From positions 126,001 to 190,000 of the forward strand of contig JAJEKV010000078.1 of NCBI GenBank assembly GCA_021234155.1: a DNA stretch of 64,000 bases, in the 5' to 3' direction. The translations under genes were made by a program, and so were the position numbers. How positions within the stretch are numbered: the stretch's first letter is position 1; every line of letters begins with the position of its first letter. This DNA comes from Isoetes taiwanensis (Eukaryota; Streptophyta; Lycopodiopsida; Isoetales; Isoetaceae). Below are positions 44,000-53,552 of this stretch, piece after piece. Under the pieces are notes generated by a model. That model worked only from the letters and a program-made list of their open reading frames with translations. It made no database searches and was not told the DNA's origin.

Positions 44000-45490
44000 T
44001 TAAAGGAACCGGTCACCGCATAATTTAACTTCTTCAATACTTTTTATTTTTTCGATTCGCTTCAAGTAATACGGAACAAGATGAAATCCCCCGTTTCTTC
44101 GCATGTGATCAGAATACCTTGTTTCTTCATTTGATCTGTTTCTTTAACTCTAGACATGAAAATTAGATCTGTCTTTTCCGCTTAGTCTTGAAGATCTCCA
44201 CATACCATTCGAGCCCTCTGGTAGATCTTCTTTCGGACATGGAGGCTCTACCGAGCCTTCATTATTCCGGCCGTATCGCCAATGGTCACAACGTGTGCCA
44301 AATCTCGCAAATCGATACATCTTCCTCCCGTGCAGATGTCCTCGACCTCGCGGGCAGCTTTGCTCTTCTTTTCACATTTTTAGAAGATCTGAAAGTTACA
44401 ATCATGTGGTGAGTAATGAAATCGCTACCGAAGGCCGCTTTGATAGACAACCAAAAGTAGCAAGGAAAAGTAGCAAGAGACAACAAAAACAATCATATCG
44501 AGACTCTACATTATAAATCGCGCCGAGCGCGTTTTTAAGAGGGGCCCTACAGACGCTCTATATTATAAGAGACATACTAGGCTACAAAAAAGACTTGTCA
44601 AAAGAACTGAAGAATACAGAACAAAAGTATCGCTGTCTCTTTGGGGCAGTTCTCCTTCCTCCTCACTTGCTTTGTCACATTACCATTCTTTTAATATATT
44701 GATGACACAGTTCTTCAAAAAAAAAAAAAGTATAAACAAACAAGTCTGCAAGAAACTATAATTAAACGGTCTACATTATACAAAATGGAGACTATAAAAC
44801 AAAAAACACAGAGTACGGGAGAAGATTATAACAAAAACACACAAAACAAGGTAGTAAAAGCAGTAGAAATGACACAGAACCAATATAAAAGGTAGAAAAT
44901 ACACGAGACACGACATACGTAAAATACATGTGTAGAAAAACATCCTAAAACCTAACAAAAAAGGGACACAGAAATCAATTACAAAATAAAAAGATCAATT
45001 ACCGAGGCGCTTGTTGGATTTGTGAAGTTGTTGTTCAAGAGCCTCTTGCTTGGGATTTGTGCTTTGGGCCGCCGCCCACCTCTACCAGCTTCGGCCGCCA
45101 GATCCTCTAGATGCCATAGAACGCAAGTGCGGATAATATGAGACTGGGTTTTGGTTTAAACTTATATGTATGTTCATAATCTAGGGCCGTCGATTTACAA
45201 ATCAGAATTCAAATTGCGGCCTTTTTAAATTTATACCGCCTTTAATTAACCGCATTCCTCCGCTCATTTACAAATTTAAATTGTGTTTTTCTTTTTAGTG
45301 CAATTTCAAGATAACAATTAATTATTAATTTCAAGAAACGATATGTGGCAATCTACTACCACCTAATCGCCACCTACTATCGAGAGCCTAAGGGTGAAAG
45401 TATGCTGGTGGGTAAAAAAACGCTGACCCCAAAGACTGAAAGACCAAAGACCAAAAATACATTTTTTCCCACCAGGTCATACATTTTTCC
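44000..45490. other. mostly non-coding, contains two GC-palindrome copies
   Basis: GC-palindrome relatives occur at 44,419-44,444 (AAATCGCTACCGAAGGCCGC...) and 44,515-44,536 (AAATCGCGCC-GA-GCGCGTTTTT). From 44,560 to 45,000 the sequence is AT-rich without a gene. A divergent promoter region to the plus-strand gene starting at 45,740 may lie in the last 300 bases. Confidence 0.4.
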
Positions 45491-45501
45491 CACCCTTCAC
45501 C

Positions 45502-45508
45502 TATATAG
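45502..45508 (+). promoter_or_regulatory. TATA box of the 45.7-kb gene
   Basis: TATATAG in CACCTATATAGTACC, about 230 bases upstream of the ATG at 45,740, leaving a plausible 5' leader of about 200 bases. Confidence 0.45.
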
Positions 45509-45739
45509 TACCACCTATATTACCGCCTGCCTATTCGCCTAGCCGGTGCCGTTTATACAATCATTACTCGCTTGTCGCCCCAAGAATGAAAAGCCCCCCG
45601 CTAACTGGAACCACTAGACAAACGAACGAACTTTTTCGATTTGTGTTTTTCCAAATCTCTCTTCCCCAACTTTCTCTACTCGGCCAAGCAACCCGCTGAA
45701 TTTATGCTTGGATTTCCACTTTATACAAACAGATCAACC

Positions 45740-46065
45740 ATGGTAAAGAAGGTGATTGATCCGGGCCCAAAGATAATTCCAACGGAACCCATTATCCGGT
45801 AAGCAAAAAGCAACAAAACAAAATTTCAATGGGTTTAGGGTTCAACCTGTTAATTCGATTTTCTTGCATTCTTCCGTGCCGAAGAAACGTTCCTTAAGAC
45901 CGGACTGCTGATTGCCGAACCGAAGAAGACTTCCATGCATATGCAAGTGCCGCCAAACGAGGGCGTTCATCCCTCTCAATTTCGAATAGACCTCATATTC
46001 GCAGCAGAGTACAATGAAGTTTGGGATACCAACGGGTCATTCCCCGCAAAACTTCCATTGACAAG
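45740..46065 (+). CDS. first two exons of an unidentified spliced gene
   Basis: Exon 1 starts at ATG 45,740 in excellent context (AACCATGG) and reads MVKKVIDPGPKIIPTEPIIR to a donor CCG-GTAAGC at 45,798/45,799. Exon 2 reads AEETFLKTGLLIAEPKKTSM, HMQVPPNEGVHPSQFRIDLI and FAAEYNEVWDTNGSFPAKL, ending at ACAAG-GTGAGG (46,065/46,066). The acceptor of exon 2 (near TCTTGCATTCTTCCGTGCCGAAG, about 45,885) does not keep phase exactly, consistent with a one-base error. Two proper donors, a TATA box and protein-like composition make this one of the better gene models. Product unknown. Confidence 0.5.
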
Positions 46066-46149
46066 GTGAGGTTGAGCACTAAGAAGCTCTAATAGAGCTT
46101 CCGAAAGCAAAAATATACCCTGACGGGTTGAAGAACGAGAAGTTAGAAA

Positions 46150-47345
46150 GACAAGATCATACCTATTTGCATTCAATAAGCGCCGTGAGCAAAGCAGATC
46201 CACGAAGTTCAAGGTTAATTGGGCGCTAGTTTGCAAAGAAAGAGTAGAGCCTACAACAAAGAAGGTTAAAAGTGAACCGCGCAAGCGTGCTCCAGCCAGG
46301 GTAAGGCAGGCCAAGAATCTCAAAGAAAACCACAAAGACCCCGAAAAGCATAGCGTAAAGGCCGCCAGGAGGCATCGGTATTAAATTAGAAGGAGGTCGC
46401 CCATAAGGAGCTTTTTGACTCGCGGCCCAACAAAATTACACAAAATTTTTATGGGGAGAACATATCACGCCTGGAAGTCCTATGCAAAGATTTGCGTGGA
46501 AACCCTAGACACGCCAGCCAGTTGATTTAGTCTCCAAGAAGGAGCTAGTTGTCCAGTCCTGTGCTAAGGGAGCTTTCTTCTTGGCTTCAAGAGAAATTGC
46601 AGAAAAATTAAAGACAACATCTCACGCCTTCAAGCAAAGTCACAGTGTCCCGATGCTGGTGCCTCTGCCGAGCTACCGAGCTTGAGAGAGAAAGACATGG
46701 CAAAGTACATGCTCAAAGCCCTTGTTGTTGAAATGGGGTGGCCCAATAGATGAGGGGATAGTTCAACAGTGGCCACTATAGCCTGGCCGAGGTTGCAAAC
46801 ACCAAGTGCAACTTGCAAAAGCCAAGCAAAGATTTACGTAATCTCAACAGTTTAGGGAACTTACAAGGAGAGCGGGCGCCTTGTGAGCATCTATCCCGCG
46901 GACATCTGTGTTGTTAATTGGAGATGAGGAGCGATGCTCCACATGCGGGCCGGCATTCCGTGATGATTACACCCTAAGTCCGGTTGAAATGTGGCCACGA
47001 TATATCATGTCAATCCGCCCGAATTTGCTTATGGAGAAGACACGCCTCGAATGCTCGAAAACAGTTCCAGAAGTTTAGTGGAGGAATTGGGGAAGACAAA
47101 TCCAAGCAGAACCCTTACATGCCGGGGCAAAGCACACAAACAAATAGTTGAGACAATTGACCTAGATGAGGTGGTAGCTACAACTCGTGATAGCAACAGA
47201 AAAGGAAGCATGTCAAAACACCTCTTAGTAAAAGGACCCCGGACACAAGTCTACAAGGACTCGAACTCCACAAGCAAGAACAGCCAAAAAGGTACACGCG
47301 TTTGTTTCGGAAGTGGGTACATTAGAAGCGCTCAGAGATAAAGTG
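46150..47345 (+). CDS. downstream exon-like segments of the same gene
   Basis: Plus-strand frames continue with FKVNWALVCKERVEPTTKKV, KSEPRKRAPARVRQAKNLKE (basic, about 46,205-46,375), then FDSRPNKITQNFYGENISRL, EVLCKDLRGNPRHAS (about 46,410-46,520), a segment with GASAELPSLREKDMAKYMLK near 46,660, and an intact 116-codon frame from 46,991 (TIYHVNPPEFAYGEDTPRML, NPSRTLTCRGKAHKQIVETI). Several frame changes separate them. Taken with the exons at 45.74-46.07 kb this looks like one large plus-strand gene or pseudogene that could lead into the FCP1-like segment at 48.4 kb. No domain recognised. Confidence 0.35.
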
Positions 47346-48300
47346 AATAAAGACGAGGCAAGCGATGGGGCCAGAAGACATTGCAAAGACGAAAGCACCG
47401 TGGCTAAAAGACACCAACACGGTCCAAAGCAGATTCGGTAGTTCCGACGATCTTTGGAAATACAATATAGTTCCAAATTCTGCAAAAACCTCTACAAAGG
47501 CCTCCTCTAACACTTTGCTGATGCGGGGCGCATAAGGATGTTGAAGACCAATATAGTGGATAAGCGGTGAACAAGGTTGTGAGCGAATCACAGAACTCCA
47601 AGGTCCGGGACCAAAAGGTCCCGGACCCCAGAGTGAGGGGGTGAGTCGAGATGATTCGTTGATGAGGACGTGCCTATAGGCATGGCACTAGGAAAAAAAA
47701 AAATTGCCTAATGTAATTTATATGTACTCGCTTTTAGGCCAATTTTGTTTGCACAAGACTTGGCAAAACGACGCTTAAAAAGGTTTTTGTGTAATACCAT
47801 AATATATTTTTTTCCCCATTGTGTCCTTTGTAAAATTTGTTTCGAAGTTTCAACCTAGGGGATCAATATGCATTTGCATGAGAAGGAGAAGACCACAAGT
47901 GGTGCTTATCGTAACTGAGGTCAAGATAGTGAGAGAACCTGCATGCATAATGAAGAAACCAAAGTGCAAAACAAACTCTTACATATAAAGGTGCAATCCA
48001 ATATTTAAGTTCAAGCAGTTATTTTACTTGTCTTATTTCACTTGGCATAATGTCCTCGCCAGTTTTGGTAATTGTAGCACCACTTTTGATTTTGCAGAGA
48101 CCAAGGACCCTAAGCCACCACTTGGTACGGGTTCGATAGCCGTGAAACACCCATACATTGGGGACAGGGAGATACTAGTAAGGATGTATCTAGCTATGGC
48201 TATCAAGACTCTCCATCACCGGTAGCAAAGATAAACCCGAGTCCAAGCAGGTCGCTAAAGAACTTCCAAAGACGCCCAGATAGCACTTCCCAAAGACGCA
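47346..48300. other. probable intron or spacer before FCP1-like segment 2
   Basis: The word GGTCCGGGACC-AAAAGGTCCCGGACC at about 47,601-47,626 is an inverted repeat. An open stretch at 48,028-48,225 is weakly protein-like. No named feature. Confidence 0.3.
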
Positions 48301-48370
48301 TACAAGCACGATGCGGCGACCATCGGCGGTGGTTGCAAACGCCGAGGGATGGACACCCGCACGGAAGTGC

Positions 48371-49000
48371 ATGGTGCTTGACATAAAATGGTGTAATCGC
48401 ACGTATAAGGAACAGAGGAGAATGAATCAAAAATCTTGCATCCACCACAAAACCAACCATGTTGTAAAAGAAACCGCAAGTAAGTACCTCATTTGCGCAC
48501 TGTGGTATCATGAGTTTGTGGAGTGGGCACCGCAGAGGTTTGATGTTGTGATTTGGAGTGCTTCTCTACTTGCCTGAATACAAGGGATATGGTGGATGCA
48601 TTGTTCCCGATCCGCACTGATTCTTTGAAGATATATGGTCAAGAGCATTGCTATGCATGCGAGCATCCAACCAGCAAGATGAAAAGCAACTATTTTTCAA
48701 GGAGTTGAAGGTTGTTCTTGAGGATTTTCCTCAATATCATGGTATGATTTTCTTGGTTGATGACAAACCCGCACAAAGGGTTTCTAAACCCCGCACACAC
48801 AACCGTTCTGTTATGCCTTTCAAAGGCAAGAAGAGGACAATTTTTTGCAGAAGTTTGTGTGTCCGGCTTTGGAATACTTGGCCTCTCATACAGTACAGGA
48901 AACGATCTCACAAATTGATTTCACTGATGCATGGTTGGCCCCGGAGACAGTTGCAGTGCTGGATTACTGTCTCAACAACTACCTTGTCTCAAATTTACTA
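48371..49000 (+). pseudogene. second FCP1-like HAD domain, DING variant, frameshifted
   Basis: From 48,371 the reading is MVLDI, then an extra A in AAAATGG shifts the frame; removing the shift the next frame reads NGVIAR, giving motif I as D-I-N-G-V. A second shift leads to TYKEQRRMNQKSCIHHKTNH and a long frame to 48,577 with WYHEFVEWAPQRFDVVIWSA-SLL, which contains the motif II Ser. Further frames give TRDMVDALFPIRTDSLKIYG, QEHCYACEHPTSKMKSN, VLEDFPQYHGMIFLVDDKP (the late Asp-Asp motif, about 48,722-48,770). Order and spacing match the FCP1/NIF family. It is clearly homologous to the minus-strand copy at 40.2-40.9 kb, also with Asn in place of the second catalytic Asp. At least three shifts make it non-functional as written. 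Confidence 0.65.
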
Positions 49001-49099
49001 TATCCTCAATGCTCCTATTGAAGTACAAAGGCAGCTGCTGGGCACCCTTCCTGGCGACGAGCATAGATTTGAGGACTTCGATGACTTATGAAGTAACCA

Positions 49100-49540
49100 T
49101 TGTACACTACTTTTTTGTAATATATGCAGATTACTTTGTGTTATATCTTGAGTATTGAGTGATCTTGTAAGATGTCTCAAATGTTGAGTGTACAATTTTC
49201 TGTAATATATATCAAGCTTACTCTGCAATACTACAAGCATTGTTTCCAAGACTAAAATACTCCAATACAAAGACTACTACAAGCATTGTTTCCAATACTA
49301 AAAGACTCCAATACTCACAAGCATTGTCTCCAATATAATGATCAAAATTTGAGACAAGTACACAAGTAACTTCTGCACTTAAAATGATAAAACAACTAGG
49401 TCAAAGCATATTCAACCTTCATATGGCGTGATCGTCAAGGATCATCCGTGAGTAGCCCGATCAAGGGAAAATCTGTTAGTGCCGTGAATGATCATCTCAA
49501 ACTTGATGGCTGATACGTGATGATCAGATCTTGGAAGGTC
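49100..49540. other. AT-rich spacer with short repeats
   Basis: CTACAAGCATTGTTTCCAA recurs at about 49,230, 49,277 and in part at 49,316, with CCAATACT between. No gene. Confidence 0.45.
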
Positions 49541-49611
49541 GGACCTTTGTCTTCAAGTAGCTCCAAAGTACCATCGGGCCGACATCATAGTACAAACCAG
49601 CCAACACATGT

Positions 49612-49884
49612 TCATCGACATTGAAGGTCGACCAACCTATCCTTGACAATTCTGTCAAGGATATGCCTCGGCTTAACACATTTGACCACATAGAAATCTG
49701 CATTCTCCTGATTTCCCTCCTCGGCTACAACAGCAAAGTTATCACCTTCCTCTATGTTTCCACTAAGCCATTCTCCATCACCTTCAAAAAATGCCTCATC
49801 GATTTCGTCTTCAGTACCTTCACCAGTAGACTTTTCTGGCTTTAGAGTAACATATTTCCAATTCTTTAACCTCTGCTTGTTCAC
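49612..49884 (-). CDS. acidic hypothetical exon
   Basis: An intact 90-codon minus-strand frame: MNKQRLKNWKYVTLKPEKST, an acidic run (EGTEDEIDEAFFEGDGEWL), then EEGDNFAVVAEEGNQENADF and YVVKCVKPRHILDR. Beyond 49,640 a frame change would lead into DEHVLAGLYYDVG and TLELLEDKGPT, apparently the continuation to about 49,545. A start-acidic-globular layout with a Cys-Val-Lys-Pro core is reminiscent of transposon-associated domains in plant genomes, but I cannot name it. It shares strand with the 50.5-52.8 kb exons and may be the same gene. Confidence 0.35.
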   Translation of the reverse strand: MNKQRLKNWKYVTLKPEKSTGEGTEDEIDEAFFEGDGEWLSGNIEEGDNFAVVAEEGNQENADFYVVKCVKPRHILDRIVKDRLVDLQCR

Positions 49885-50494
49885 ACAAGATGACCCGGCT
49901 TCCTTTCAAACAGCTACCACGTAAACAACTTAAACCTCTATGAGCCACCCTTGTGCTTGATTTGGCCAAGTATGTCCTCGATGTGTATTTCCTTCGTCCC
50001 TTCTACCCTCGGGCACGGTCCAAAACGGTCATTCCTATCAACATCATCCTTTCCAATGAACCAAAAGTGCCTGCAAAAAGCCAGCAACAACTATTGCAGT
50101 TCACATACAGTACAGAGGCACATTACAGCATTACACAGCAGATAAAAGCAGATAAAAGCACTTTGTGAAGCAGATGAAAGCACGTTAAAAGCAGATGAAT
50201 GCAGATGAAAGCATATTACCTCTTGATGTCCCCGTTGCTGGCACCTTCATTCCAACTCATAGCGAATTCACGTGCATCAAGAAGACCCCTAAATCTCACT
50301 CCATCATACTTGAGCTGCTCTCTAGTGAATGCCCTTTGAGGACTGCCCCTTGCCCATCGCGGCTCTCCTTACTTACCATGGGCTGTCCCAAAGAAATTCC
50401 ATATTATTTCCTTCCCTAGCTCGTGGTGATATCTTGGTAGGAAATAGAATGGCTGGGGCAGATTTGAATTGGCTAGAACAACCAATGGACCAAA

Positions 50495-50900
50495 CTATAT
50501 GCCCGAGAATTCTACACCATTTGATACTAGCCATGAATTGTGCTTTCTAAGACAAAGTGTTGCACACAAAAGAGTGTCATGAATCTTGTCATCACCAAGT
50601 AAAAATGGGTTTCCTTCAATAGCTTCTCGATCCTGTGAGTTGCCGGCATCCATCCTATACGTGATGTGGACTAGAATTGTTATTTGGTCATTGTGCCAAT
50701 GCCGGCTTTGAACCTCCCTTTGTATTTTGATCTTTGTAATTTTCAAAAAAATCAATTACGTAAACAATGGTGCCATCTTGGATATTGTCCAAGCAACTCT
50801 TGAATTGCATGGCTCGCCACCTAGCCCCAGAATTGTGTGACACCTAATATCTTCAACGTGGAACACGATATGAAATGAAAGCCTTCACCGCCGTTCTCTT
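50495..50900 (-). pseudogene. paralogue of the 3.6-kb protein
   Basis: Minus strand. The frame from about 50,755 reads KITKIKIQREVQSRHWHNDQ, ITILVHITYRMDAGNSQDRE, AIEGNPFLLGDDKIHDTLLC. The motifs HW-H/Y-N-D/E-Q (about 50,702-50,679) and DDK-I/T-HDT (about 50,600-50,580) occur in the same order, strand and spacing at 3.66-3.78 kb. Upstream residues VFHVEDIRCHTILGLGG correspond to SSCISQLCGTLASKQF at the other locus. This establishes a protein family with at least two copies here. Function unknown; likely mobile-element-derived. Confidence 0.45.
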
Positions 50901-50904
50901 GTAA

Positions 50905-51250
50905 GACAATCTAAGAACCGGGCTTTGGTCCTTTCTTTTTTCCCCTTGCCATTTGAGGTCTCATCTTGTGCCGCAGCCTTCAGTCCGTGGTCCCACCACC
51001 GCCTTGGATTTCTTACTTTTGTTTCCCTTCTTCTCAACTTTAGGCCGCAGCCTTCAGTCGTGGTCCTACCAGCTGCCTTTGGATTTCTTACTTTTGTTTC
51101 CATTCTTCTCACTTTGGCCGTAGCTTCGTGCGTGGTCCCACAAGCTACCTTGGACTTCTTACTTTGGTTTCCCTTCTTGGTGGGCATTAGATCTTTTTCT
51201 TTCATGCCGCCATTGCACTTCCTTTTGGTAACGTTGTGCCGCAACTCCAT
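50905..51250 (-). CDS. Lys-rich exon containing a minisatellite
   Basis: A minus-strand frame starting at ATG 51,250 (MELRHNVTKRKCNGGMKEKD) followed by repeated KKGN-Q/K-SKKSK-type units. The units are encoded by a 73-base tandem repeat at about 50,970-51,185. The frame survives only because indels compensate. It resembles the basic start of the 42,776 protein (MEDKTKGTRSKKKKGD) and could be the equivalent first exon of a paralogous gene. A basic nuclear-targeting role is conceivable but not demonstrated. Confidence 0.35.
50968..51185. repeat. 73-base minisatellite, three copies
   Basis: Units begin GGCCGCAGCCTTCAGT (about 50,968 and 51,041) and GGCCGTAGCTTCGTGC (51,115), each continuing with GTGGTCC, CTTGGATTTCTTACTTT and GTTTCCCTTCTTCTC. 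Copies differ by small indels, so period 73 is not a multiple of three. Confidence 0.9.
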
Positions 51251-52550
51251 CGCCTTCTTCGCGCTCCACTGAATCAGAATAAGGTCTCAGAGCAAAAAAA
51301 AAGAAGATCACCGCAAGTTGAAAGCAATAAAAGCAGAGTCAGCGCATGACAGACATATCAGCATGCTTCAAAGAAACAATAAAAGAGAGTATTACCTTTT
51401 CAAACGTCTTCCATTCAAGCAAGAACTCGCGGATTCTCTTTCTCTTGGACATATAGGAAGACTTTTCGTGCCATTATCTTCCGACATGTCTGCATCAAGT
51501 CATGTTTATACCATTCTTCACCCTCGCCTTGTTGCAAACCACGACCCTCCAGAGCTCACGGGTGAGTCATAATGATGTTGGCTGGCCGTGACACTTCTCA
51601 CCGTGTCCACAGACCTCGCAGTGCACTTGCACTCTTCACCATGGAATCCAGTTTACCGACCTTAATGCATCTGAAGCTACCGCATACTCCAACTTCATAT
51701 GGTATATGCAACAACAGGTTTCCCTTTTCGATCTTTTTTCACATAAATAGGCTTCAACTTCTCAAAGCCTTTAAGCAAACAGGTGTTCAGATGTGCCTTT
51801 TGTATTGTTGATATAGTCGCAAATTGAATGGTGGCCTTTGGTTAGAAATAGCGAAAAAAAAAGTTTGTATGGAAACTTATACCAGGTGACCTCCGTATAA
51901 GGTGCAAGGGATAAGAAATTCGGAAGCCTGACTCTCCAACAGTGTTCACAACATCTTTCTTGCAAGGAGAGACTCTGCTGTTTTCTTTCCAGAATTCTGT
52001 TATGCTTTGCTTGCATGCAGGGGTGAGAGAATCGCGACCTCAACCTCTTTTGGAAAGCAGACCACGGACCATTTCCAAGGAAGGCTCCCCGATTTCCTTA
52101 ATGCAAAGCAGCTTGTAATTGTTGACCCCATGCAACCTATCATAAGAAATATTGCACATGTATCAATGAACATATCCCACCAAAGATCACTCACAGATAC
52201 AAGCACTTGAAAGCATGAAGAAGCACAGTGCATGAAGACAAGAAATAGATGTACCTAACAATTTCGCCATAGTGGAATTGCATCTCGAATTTGTGGAAGA
52301 AGCCATCACAAGTGTTGAGGTTCTCGCTCTCCAAATATCATGGTTCCTTTGCCCTTTGTGGCTGCCATTGTTCCGCTTTCAAAGTTGTTGAGCAAAGACT
52401 CCCACGCCTTGCACTCCTTTGGATTTGGCAAAAGTCCGTGGGTTCGAGATTTCCATTTCACAGATGAACCACCCTCTTCATCACATCAGCCTTGAGTTCC
52501 GTGAATGCTTTTGGTGAGCTTATTGAAGTAATCAACTACTTGCTTGGCTA
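51251..52550. other. exon fragments and spacer
   Basis: Weak minus-strand fragments (for example MPSLFCLNMKE-type short frames) and the frame at 52,000-52,233 show no motif. AAAGCAG / GATGAAAGCA words recur at 50,140-50,215. No gene can be named. Confidence 0.3.
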
Positions 52551-52629
52551 TTTGCTCAAGGCCTCATGCTCAGATCCTCCCGCTCAACCGCCGCTTTTCA
52601 TCTTATTCCTTAATCAGATTCTTTCTCTC

Positions 52630-52790
52630 AGATCCAATTTCTTGTAAATTGCGTGAGGAAACCGGATCTTCACGTGATATTTCCCCGTGGTTGGATTGAC
52701 ATCCAACAAATTTGGAACACCATTGGGATTCATCAGGCCGAAAATCCAATGCTAAACGCTGGATTGCCTCCTGTGGCCGTATCGTGGAGC
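52630..52790 (-). CDS. short conserved-looking exon
   Basis: The minus strand reads HWIFGLMNPNGVPNLLDVNP, TTGKYHVKIRFPHAIYKKLD, LRER before a stop at about 52,620. The stretch is open, GC-balanced and has a regular, domain-like pattern. It lies upstream of and on the same strand as the Lys-rich exon and the 50.6-kb paralogue, so it may be the N-terminal exon of that gene. Not recognised as a named domain. Confidence 0.35.
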
Positions 52791-53047
52791 CAACCTAAAT
52801 TCCCCGAGAGGGAGGATAATTGAATTGAGGGAGAATTTCAACGCCCATGACGGCATCTAATTTGCAACGCACTACCACACCACTCGCCCAAAAATCCAGC
52901 CAAAACCCACAATCATTATCCTAACGGTTCATTCGTGAGGTGGACGGTTAGTACATGAAGGGCGTAAAAAAATGATTTGGTAGTTACGCTTTAAAGCACC
53001 CCAAATTAAGCAAAAGGTGGGTTTAAGCTGGCTAAAACCGCTATAAG

Positions 53048-53552
53048 ATGCGTCCGGACGATGCTTTTGCTACCCACCAAAGATACTTTCACCCCCAAGA
53101 TCATTCCTACTATAAGAGCGCCCAAGAACAATCGAGCATCGTGAGCGCCCAAGATCCGTCTACAAGGCCTTCAATCCCATTCAATCGAGCCGCCTTCAAT
53201 CCCATTCGATGTCGGGCTGAACTATGGTGAGTGTGATTCCATTCAATGCATTCTCTTGTTCTCTATTTTTCGGTCCTCTATTTTTCCAATGCATTCTCGG
53301 TTCTTTATCAGTGTCGGAGAAGAATGCTATCTTTTAACAGCAAACTTGAAGCGCCGAGTAGGCTTATGTAAAATCGAAGATCTGAATCCAAGTTCTATGT
53401 GTCATGGTGTTCCTCTTGGAAACAGTTTCTGTAAGATTTCCATTATAAACTGCAATTATGAAGATGAGGCTCTTCCAAGAAGACATCCCGGTGGCGATAC
53501 AGTTGGTGAAAGCAAGGCACATTTGTAGCATGGCCAAAAGAACGGAAAAAAG
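53048..53552 (+). CDS. two-exon gene with DUF8039-like (CACTA-associated) domain
   Basis: Exon 1, from ATG 53,048, reads MRPDDAFATHQRYFHPQDHS and ends at CTATG-GTGAGTG (53,225/53,226). Exon 2 follows the acceptor TTCTTTATCAG at 53,311: SVGEECYLLTANLKRRVGLC, KIEDLNPSSMCHGVPLGNSF, CKISIINCNYEDEALPRRHP, GGDTVGES. Then one missing base shifts to GTFVAWPKERKK, ending at AAAAAAG-GTAACG (53,552/53,553). The order C-x-L, H-x-VPLGN, K-I-x-I, LP, TVGE, FVAWP is that of the domain associated with TNP2-type CACTA/En-Spm transposons in plants (DUF8039). The module is probably transposon-derived. Exon 1 contains the repeated word AGCGCCCAAGA. Phase across the intron is not verified. Confidence 0.5.

Noticed and set aside
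48190-48511. Overlapping minus-strand ORFs opposite the FCP1-like segment
   Set aside because: The plus-strand frames carry the conserved HAD motifs, so these are shadows.
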